Source: an uncultured Actinomycetes bacterium
GTDB lineage: Bacteria > Actinomycetota > Thermoleophilia > Gaiellales > F1-60-MAGs149
NCBI GenBank assembly: GCA_903873565.1
Contig: CAIQOY010000290.1
Location: 1-12,577, forward strand
Length of the DNA stretch: 12,577 nt
Direction of reading: 5' to 3'
Under the pieces are notes generated by a model. It saw only the letters and a program-made list of their open reading frames with translations, searched no databases and was not told where the DNA came from. The position numbers and the translations under genes are program-made. Shown here piece after piece: positions 7,788 to 12,577 of this stretch (positions within the stretch are counted from its first letter, which is position 1; every line of letters starts with the position of its first letter).

Positions 7788-8672
7788 GTGGCCTCGCTCC
7801 AGGACATCCGCCGGCGGATCCACTCCGTCAAGAACACGAGCAAGATCACCAAGGCGATGGAGCTCGTGGCCGGCGCCAAGCTGCGTCGCGCCCAGGTCCG
7901 GATCGAGGCCCTGCGCCCGTTCGCGGACGGCATGCACGAGCTGATCTCGGAGGCGGCGGGGCGGACCACGTCCCTGCGCAACCAGCCGCTGCTCGAGCGC
8001 CGCGACGTGCAGACCACGGCGATCATGCTGATGTCCGGCGACCGCGGCCTGGCCGGCGCGTTCAACGCCTCCGTCCTGCGCCGCGCCCTCGACGAGGCCG
8101 CCGCCGAGCGCGCCCTCGGCCGGCAGGTCGTCTGGTACGCCGTCGGCCGCAAGGGCGCGGGCTCGCTGCGCTTCCGCAGCGCCGAGCCGCGCCAGTCGTG
8201 GACGGGCTTCACCGACCGCCCGGTCTACCAGGACGCCGAGCAGATCGCGCACTCCCTGATCGCCGACTACGGCGAGCAGGTCTTCGACCGCCTGGTGATG
8301 ATCTTCAACCACTTCGACTCGCCGCTCGTGCAGACGGTCTACGCGACCGAGGTGCTGCCCGTGCCGCTGCCGGAGCGCCTGACCGAGATGTCGGCGCGCG
8401 ACCGCGCGCTGATGGGCGAGCTCCTGTTCGAGCCCGACGCCGAGGAGCTGCTCGAGCCGCTCCTGACCACGGCGCTCGAGACGGAGATCTTCCGCGCGCT
8501 CCTGGAGTCGACGGCGTCCGAGCACGGCGCGCGCATGACCGCCATGCGCAACGCCTCCGACAACGCCCGCGACCTGATCGACCGGCTCACGCTCGACATG
8601 AACCGCGCCCGCCAGGCCGAGATCACGCAGCAGCTGCTCGAGGTCGTGGCCGGCGCCGACGCGCTCTCCTAG
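7788..8672 (+). CDS. atpG: F-type ATP synthase subunit gamma
   Basis: Gamma is the central rotor shaft. The 294-residue protein starts with the long coiled-coil helix carrying RRIHSVKNTSKITKAMELVA. It has the Rossmann-like middle segment MSGDRGLAGAFN, where Ala replaces the frequent Cys of GLCG. It ends with the second coiled coil, ASEHGARMTAMRNASDNA and ITQQLLEVVAGADAL. Length and order are normal. The GTG start follows the atpA TAG after three bases; no Shine-Dalgarno is evident, so coupling to atpA is likely. In most operons atpD follows here. In this window the next gene, 69 bases on, is an ABC permease. Confidence 0.97.
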   Translation: MASLQDIRRRIHSVKNTSKITKAMELVAGAKLRRAQVRIEALRPFADGMHELISEAAGRTTSLRNQPLLERRDVQTTAIMLMSGDRGLAGAFNASVLRRALDEAAAERALGRQVVWYAVGRKGAGSLRFRSAEPRQSWTGFTDRPVYQDAEQIAHSLIADYGEQVFDRLVMIFNHFDSPLVQTVYATEVLPVPLPERLTEMSARDRALMGELLFEPDAEELLEPLLTTALETEIFRALLESTASEHGARMTAMRNASDNARDLIDRLTLDMNRARQAEITQQLLEVVAGADALS

Positions 8673-8713
8673 CCCGACCGCGGGCGACCGTTCCCCGGGG
8701 GACCCGCGCGCGC

Positions 8714-8719
8714 TACCCT
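8714..8719 (+). promoter_or_regulatory. Putative -10 element (TACCCT) of the ABC importer promoter
   Basis: TACCCT fits TAnnnT. It follows the alternating CG tract CGCGCGCGC at 8705-8713, like the elements before glyA and the WecA-like gene. Transcription would start near 8726-8728, giving a leader of roughly 15 bases with AGGAGG at 8732-8737, four bases before the ATG (a short spacing). If real, the importer is transcribed independently of the atp genes. No clear terminator is seen between 8673 and 8713. Confidence 0.45.
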
Positions 8720-8741
8720 TGCGGGCGGGAGAGGAGGCCGG

Positions 8742-9710
8742 ATGGCCGCCGTCGAGCAGTTCGAGGCAATCGCAGACCCCGCGGCTGCGCGCACGCCGCG
8801 CCAGCTGGCCCTCGCGCGGCTGCGCCGCGACCGCGTGGCCCTGGCCTCGGTCGGCTTCATCGCGCTGCTCGTCCTCTTCGCCGCGGCGGCGCCCGCCTTC
8901 GAGGCCTGGACCGGCCACCCGGTCAACACCTCGAACTCGACCGGGATCGACGACTACACGCTCCTGCCGGTCGGGCCGCTGCACGGCTGCCCCGCGGGCC
9001 TCGCCAGCGTCGGCGAGCGGCCGTGCTTCGTGCTGGGGGCCTCCAACGTGCTCGGCTACGACATGCTGGTGCAGCTCGCCTACGGGGCGCGCACGTCGCT
9101 CTTGATCGGCGTCCTGGCCACGATCCTGACCACCCTGATCGCGCTCGCGGCGGGGCTCGTGGCCGGCTACGCGGGCGGGCTGACCGACGCGGGGATCGCG
9201 CGCCTGATGGACGTCGTGGCCGCCTTCCCGTTCCTGCTCTTCGCGATCGCGGCGAGCGTCGTGTTCGGGCCGTCGGTGGCGCTGGTGGTGATCGTGATCT
9301 CGATCTTCTCGTGGTTCTACCCGGGGCGGCTGTTCCGGGGCGAGGTGATCGCGCTGCGCCACCGCGAGTTCGTGGCGGCCGCGCGGATGCTGGGCGCCTC
9401 GCACACCCGCATCGTCGTGCGCCACCTCCTGCCCCAGCTGGTCGGGCCGGTGATCGTGCTGGCCAGCCTGTCCGTCGCCGGCGTGATCGCCGCGGAGGCG
9501 GCACTCACCTACCTCGGCTTCGGGCTGCCCTTCGACGTGCCCTCGTGGGGCCGGATGATCTCCGACGCGGTGCCCGGCGGGCTCTACCGCAACGCGCCCC
9601 ACCTGATGGTGATCCCCGGCACCCTGCTCGTCCTCACCGTGCTCGCCTTCAACCTGCTCGGCGACGGCCTGCGCGACGCCCTCGACCCGCGGGGCGCCGG
9701 CGCCCGCTGA
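8742..9710 (+). CDS. ABC importer permease, DppC/OppC-like
   Basis: This is a membrane-spanning subunit of a peptide/nickel-type ABC importer (binding-protein-dependent transport family, OppC branch). The 322 residues have an N-terminal helix (about 34-54) and an extracytoplasmic loop of about 55 residues. Five further hydrophobic segments then hold the permease core. The cytoplasmic coupling motif is EFVAAARMLGASHTRIVVRHLLP; Glu209 and Gly218 are its EAA and G landmarks. The conserved AALTYLGFGLPFDVPSWGRMI and the C-terminal FNLLGDGLRDALDPR are typical of DppC. The outer loop contains Cys83 and Cys95, which could form a disulfide. The ATG start is supported by AGGAGG four bases upstream. Unusually, it precedes rather than follows its DppB-type partner (11609 onward), with the binding-protein gene between them. 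Substrate cannot be read from the sequence. Confidence 0.93.
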   Translation: MAAVEQFEAIADPAAARTPRQLALARLRRDRVALASVGFIALLVLFAAAAPAFEAWTGHPVNTSNSTGIDDYTLLPVGPLHGCPAGLASVGERPCFVLGASNVLGYDMLVQLAYGARTSLLIGVLATILTTLIALAAGLVAGYAGGLTDAGIARLMDVVAAFPFLLFAIAASVVFGPSVALVVIVISIFSWFYPGRLFRGEVIALRHREFVAAARMLGASHTRIVVRHLLPQLVGPVIVLASLSVAGVIAAEAALTYLGFGLPFDVPSWGRMISDAVPGGLYRNAPHLMVIPGTLLVLTVLAFNLLGDGLRDALDPRGAGAR

Positions 9711-9763
9711 CCCCGCGAGCCCCAGATGACCATCCCCGAACCCACCACCCGCGTTCCCACCCG

Positions 9764-9770
9764 AAGGGGG
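9764..9770 (+). promoter_or_regulatory. Ribosome binding site AAGGGGG for the binding-protein gene
   Basis: This purine-rich site is 8 bases before the ATG at 9779 but only 2 bases before the in-frame ATG at 9773. It therefore favours 9779 as the start. Both starts give a lipoprotein signal; they differ by two residues. Confidence 0.55.
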
Positions 9771-9778
9771 AGATGACC

Positions 9779-11542
9779 ATGCGCATCCGACTGGCGGCCC
9801 TCGCCGCCCTGATCGCCCTCGCGGCCGCGCTCGGCGCGGCCTGCGGCGGCGGCTCCGACTCCGGCGGAGGCGGCGGCGCGACCAGCGCCGCCACCGAGGC
9901 CGTGACGCCCGACAGCGGCGCCAGCTACCTCGAGGGCGGGTTCCCCGCCACCGAGACGCCCGTCAAGGGCGGCGTCCTGAAGATGGCCATGACCGAGAAC
10001 ATCGACTGCTGGAGCGGCCTCTCGTACTACGGCGTCTCCTGGTCGGTCTTCTACTTCATGGCCCGCGGCCTCTACGGCTACCCCGACAGCGTCGACCCGG
10101 CCTCGACCGGCACGCTGACCCCGGACCTCGCGGCCGACATGCCGGAGCTGTCCGAGGACGGCCTCACCTACACGGTGCGGCTGCGCGAGGGCCTGACCTT
10201 CCCCGACGGCTCGGCGGTCGACGCCGAGGACGTCAAGGCGACCTTCGAGTACATGCTCGACCCGAACATCCAGTGCGGGACGGGCGGCCCGCCCGCGTCC
10301 GGCTACTACGCCGGCCTCAAGGGCTACGCCGACTGGAACACCGCGATGGAGGAGAGCAAGGGCAAGGAGAACCCCGGCATCGCCGGGATCGAGGTCGTCG
10401 ACGACCTGACCGTGTCCTTCACGCTGGAGGCGCCCGACGGCGCCTTCCCGCGCGCCCTGGCGATGGGCTGGTCGTACATCCGGCCGTCCGACACCCCCCA
10501 CAAGGTGCTCGAGACCTCGCCGATCTTCGTCGGCCCGTACCGGATCAAGGAGTACACGGCCGACAAGTCGCTCGTGATCGAGCGCGAGCCGACCTGGGCG
10601 GACAACGTCGCGGCCGGCGTGCCCGAGGCCCCCGAGCAGAACAACATCGACGGGATCGAGCTGGAGATCGGCACCCCGGCCGACATCCAGCTCGCCAAGC
10701 TGAAGAGCAACGAGCTCGACCTCAGCTTCGGCAGCGACGCCCCGTACGGCTCGGACGTGCCGGCGATCGCCAACGACCCGGCCTACGCGGACCGGTTCTT
10801 CTCGACCGCGGACGCCGCCGTCAACTACGGCACGTTCCGGACCAACCAGCCGCCGTTCGACAAGCCGGAGGCCCGGCAGGCGGTCAACTGGGCGATCGAC
10901 CGCGACGCCCTCACGAAGATCGCGGGCGGCAAGCTCGTGCGCTCCCCCTGGACGCAGATCCTGCCCCCGAACCTGATCGGCGACCAGCCGACGGACATCT
11001 ACGGCTACGACCCCGCCAAGGCCAAGGAGCTCGTGGCCGCGGCCGGCGTGGAGGGCAGCGAGGTGCTGCTCCTGCACGGCACGGAGCCGCCGGGGCCGGA
11101 GGCCGCGGCGTCGATCAAGGAGAACCTCGAGGCCGTCGGCTTCACGGTCAAGCTGAAGGGCCTGTCGGCCGACGTCTACTACGGCTACCTGGCCGACCCG
11201 GAGTCGAAGTGGAACCTCGCCCCGGCCGGCTGGATCCAGGACTACCCGGACGCGATCACGTTCTACCTGCCGCTCCTGATGTGCGAGTCGGGCTCCAACT
11301 ACGGGGCCTGGTGCGATGAGGAGTTCGACGCCAAGGTCAACGAGATCAACGCCCTGCCGCCCGGGCCCGAGCGCGACGCGCAGTTCGCGGAGCTCTCGAC
11401 CCAGGTCATGCAGGAGCAGGCCCCGTGGTACCCGACCGGCGCGCCGCGCCAGGTGACGCTCACCTCCGAGCGGCTCGGGAACTACATCTGGGGTCCGGCG
11501 AAGAACTTCTACTTCGGCCACTACTTCCTGCGGGAGGGCTAG
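9779..11542 (+). CDS. Solute-binding lipoprotein of a peptide-type ABC importer (SBP family 5)
   Basis: This extracytoplasmic receptor captures substrate for the flanking permeases. The 587-residue product begins with a basic n-region (MRIR), a hydrophobic core and a lipobox-like end LGAAC. Lipidation at Cys22 is likely, although Gly at -3 is not the preferred residue. A Gly/Ser-rich linker follows. Family-5 landmarks are LTPDLAADMPELSEDGLTY, the LREGLTFPDGSAVDAEDV block (residues about 137-154), ARQAVNWAIDRDAL in the middle and PWYPTGAPRQ near the end. Members bind oligopeptides, dipeptides, nickel, sugars or other solutes, so the ligand is unknown. Start 9779 is preferred for Shine-Dalgarno spacing; 9773 is an alternative that overlaps the stop of a 16-codon upstream ORF. 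A strong hairpin follows the stop, before the next permease. Confidence 0.93.
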   Translation: MRIRLAALAALIALAAALGAACGGGSDSGGGGGATSAATEAVTPDSGASYLEGGFPATETPVKGGVLKMAMTENIDCWSGLSYYGVSWSVFYFMARGLYGYPDSVDPASTGTLTPDLAADMPELSEDGLTYTVRLREGLTFPDGSAVDAEDVKATFEYMLDPNIQCGTGGPPASGYYAGLKGYADWNTAMEESKGKENPGIAGIEVVDDLTVSFTLEAPDGAFPRALAMGWSYIRPSDTPHKVLETSPIFVGPYRIKEYTADKSLVIEREPTWADNVAAGVPEAPEQNNIDGIELEIGTPADIQLAKLKSNELDLSFGSDAPYGSDVPAIANDPAYADRFFSTADAAVNYGTFRTNQPPFDKPEARQAVNWAIDRDALTKIAGGKLVRSPWTQILPPNLIGDQPTDIYGYDPAKAKELVAAAGVEGSEVLLLHGTEPPGPEAAASIKENLEAVGFTVKLKGLSADVYYGYLADPESKWNLAPAGWIQDYPDAITFYLPLLMCESGSNYGAWCDEEFDAKVNEINALPPGPERDAQFAELSTQVMQEQAPWYPTGAPRQVTLTSERLGNYIWGPAKNFYFGHYFLREG

Positions 11543-11555
11543 GCCGGACGACCAT

Positions 11556-11591
11556 CCGGGCCCGTCCGCCCTCCGGGGCGGGCGGGCCCGG
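11556..11591 (+). repeat. Intergenic inverted repeat: 16-bp stem, UCCG tetraloop
   Basis: CCGGGCCCGTCCGCCC at 11556-11571 pairs with GGGCGGGCGGGCCCGG at 11576-11591. There are 15 Watson-Crick pairs and one G-U, around a TCCG loop. It lies 13 bases after the binding-protein stop and 17 bases before the next start. There is no T-run afterwards, so it is not a standard intrinsic terminator. In binding-protein-dependent operons such a hairpin commonly protects the 3' end of the binding-protein message or limits read-through, so that the receptor is made in excess of the permeases; that role is inferred here. Confidence 0.75.
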
Positions 11592-11608
11592 CGCGTCCGC
11601 CGACCGCG

Positions 11609-12577
11609 ATGGGCCGCTTCCTGCTCCGACGCGTGATCGGGGGGATCCTCGTGATCCTCGTCGTCACGCTGGCCGTGTTCGTCCTGTTCGGGCCCGCGCT
11701 CAGGGCCGCGCAGGACATCCGGCCGGCGCGGCTCTACGCGGGCAAGAACCCGTCGCCCGAGCAGATCGAGCAGGTCGAGCGGCTGCTCGGGCTCGACAAG
11801 CCCTTCTACGTCCAGTACGCCTACTCGCTGCGGCGGCTCGTGCTCGGGCCGTCGGCCGACGAGCGGGCGCGGCTCTGCCCGGGGGCCACCGAGGCCGAGT
11901 GCGACGAGCTCGTCGGGCGCTTCGGGCGCTCGTTCGAGAAGCAGCGCTCGGTCGACCGGCTGATCGCCGAGGCGTTCCCCGTCACGCTGTCCCTCACCCT
12001 GATGGCCGCGCTGATCTGGATGGCGGTCTCGATCCCGATCGGCGTGCTCGCGGCCACGCGGCCGCGCTCGTTCCTCGACCGGCTGACGTCGATCTTCGTG
12101 CTCGTCGCGCAGTCTCTGCCCGTCTACTACCTGGGCCTCCTCGCCCTCTTCTTCCTCGCCTTCAAGGTGCCGATCTTCCCGCTCGGCGGCTACGAGCCGT
12201 TCGCGTGGTCGAACCCGTGGCCGTGGTTCTCGCACCTGATCCTGCCCGCCTCGGTCCTCGCGCTCCAGTTCGCCGCCCTCTACGTGCGGCTGATGCGCTC
12301 GCAGATGCTCGACGTGCTCGGGGAGGACTACCTGCGCACCGCGACCGCCAAGGGCGCGCCGCGCCGGCGCGTGGTCTGGCGCCACGGCGCGCGCAACGCG
12401 ATCCTGCCGATCGTGACCGTCTTCGGGCTCGACCTCGGCCTCCTGCTCGGCGGGGCCGTCCTGACCGAGGTCACCTTCGGCCTGCAGGGGCTCGGCGACC
12501 TCGCCGTCTCGGCGGCCTTCCGCTTCGACGTGCCGACCACGGCCGGCGTCGTCCTGTTCTCGGCGATCCTGATCGTG
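11609..12577 (+). CDS. ABC importer permease, DppB/OppB-like, 3'-truncated by window
   Basis: The frame opens with ATG at 11609 and runs 323 codons to the window end without a stop. The start MGRFLLRRVIGGILVILVVTLAVFVLF is split here as the basic MGRFLLRR and a first membrane helix from about residue 9, exactly as in DppB proteins. LGLDKPFYVQY follows in the outer region. The core has LIAEAFPVTLSLTL, then ARNAILPIVT and GAVLTEVTFGLQGLGDL. The coupling motif begins at Glu239: EDYLRTATAKGAPRRRVV. The outer loop carries an extra stretch of roughly 30 residues with Cys90 and Cys98, not usual in this family. No Shine-Dalgarno is obvious before the ATG. It should pair with the DppC-like subunit at 8742; ATPase genes, if present, lie beyond the window. 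Confidence 0.92.
   Translation, partial: MGRFLLRRVIGGILVILVVTLAVFVLFGPALRAAQDIRPARLYAGKNPSPEQIEQVERLLGLDKPFYVQYAYSLRRLVLGPSADERARLCPGATEAECDELVGRFGRSFEKQRSVDRLIAEAFPVTLSLTLMAALIWMAVSIPIGVLAATRPRSFLDRLTSIFVLVAQSLPVYYLGLLALFFLAFKVPIFPLGGYEPFAWSNPWPWFSHLILPASVLALQFAALYVRLMRSQMLDVLGEDYLRTATAKGAPRRRVVWRHGARNAILPIVTVFGLDLGLLLGGAVLTEVTFGLQGLGDLAVSAAFRFDVPTTAGVVLFSAILIV

Noticed and set aside
8688..8705. CCCCGGGG-type palindrome after atpG as a terminator
   Set aside because: The self-complementary core leaves no loop and there is no T-run. Short GC palindromes are expected by chance here.
9836..9900. GGC/GGA-rich stretch as a microsatellite or repeat element
   Set aside because: It encodes the ordinary Gly/Ser linker after the lipoprotein cysteine and is not a periodic DNA repeat.

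Overview
The window is about 12.6 kb of very GC-rich DNA. All genes lie on the + strand and no gap reaches 100 bases. Codon third positions are almost entirely G or C. The order prmC - glyA - WecA-type transferase - ATP synthase operon resembles the prmC/rfe/atp neighbourhood of Actinomycetota. TAnnnT-type -10 elements close to start codons also fit that phylum. The b and delta subunits are separate genes and the alpha subunit has ordinary length, which differs from mycobacteria. A deep-branching actinobacterium such as a Thermoleophilia/Solirubrobacterales member is my best inference, but no rRNA is present to prove it.

Positions 1-3269 hold housekeeping genes. They are the 3' part of prmC (release-factor glutamine methyltransferase), glyA (serine hydroxymethyltransferase) and a polyprenyl-phosphate sugar-1-phosphate transferase of the WecA/TagO/MraY superfamily. 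glyA and the transferase each have a -10-like hexamer exactly 8 nt before the start codon, as expected for leaderless mRNAs.

Positions 3270-8672 hold the F-type ATP synthase operon: a promoter-like element, a small AtpZ-like membrane protein apparently starting at an ATC codon, atpI, atpB, atpE, atpF, atpH, atpA and atpG. Four-base start/stop overlaps or very short gaps link most of these genes. The only strong Shine-Dalgarno lies before atpE, whose product is needed in many copies. The c-subunit residues point to proton coupling. The usual atpD and atpC (beta and epsilon) do not follow atpG.

Positions 8673-12577 instead hold a peptide/nickel-type ABC importer in an unusual order: DppC-like permease, solute-binding lipoprotein, DppB-like permease (cut by the window end). 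A near-perfect 16-bp hairpin separates the binding-protein gene from the last permease. No ATPase subunit of the transporter is inside the window.

I see no mobile element, CRISPR array, tRNA, rRNA or evident new defence or biosynthetic system. The most notable points are the operon without beta/epsilon, the ATC start, the leaderless promoter pattern, the signal peptide on subunit a, the intergenic hairpin and the paired cysteines in both permeases.
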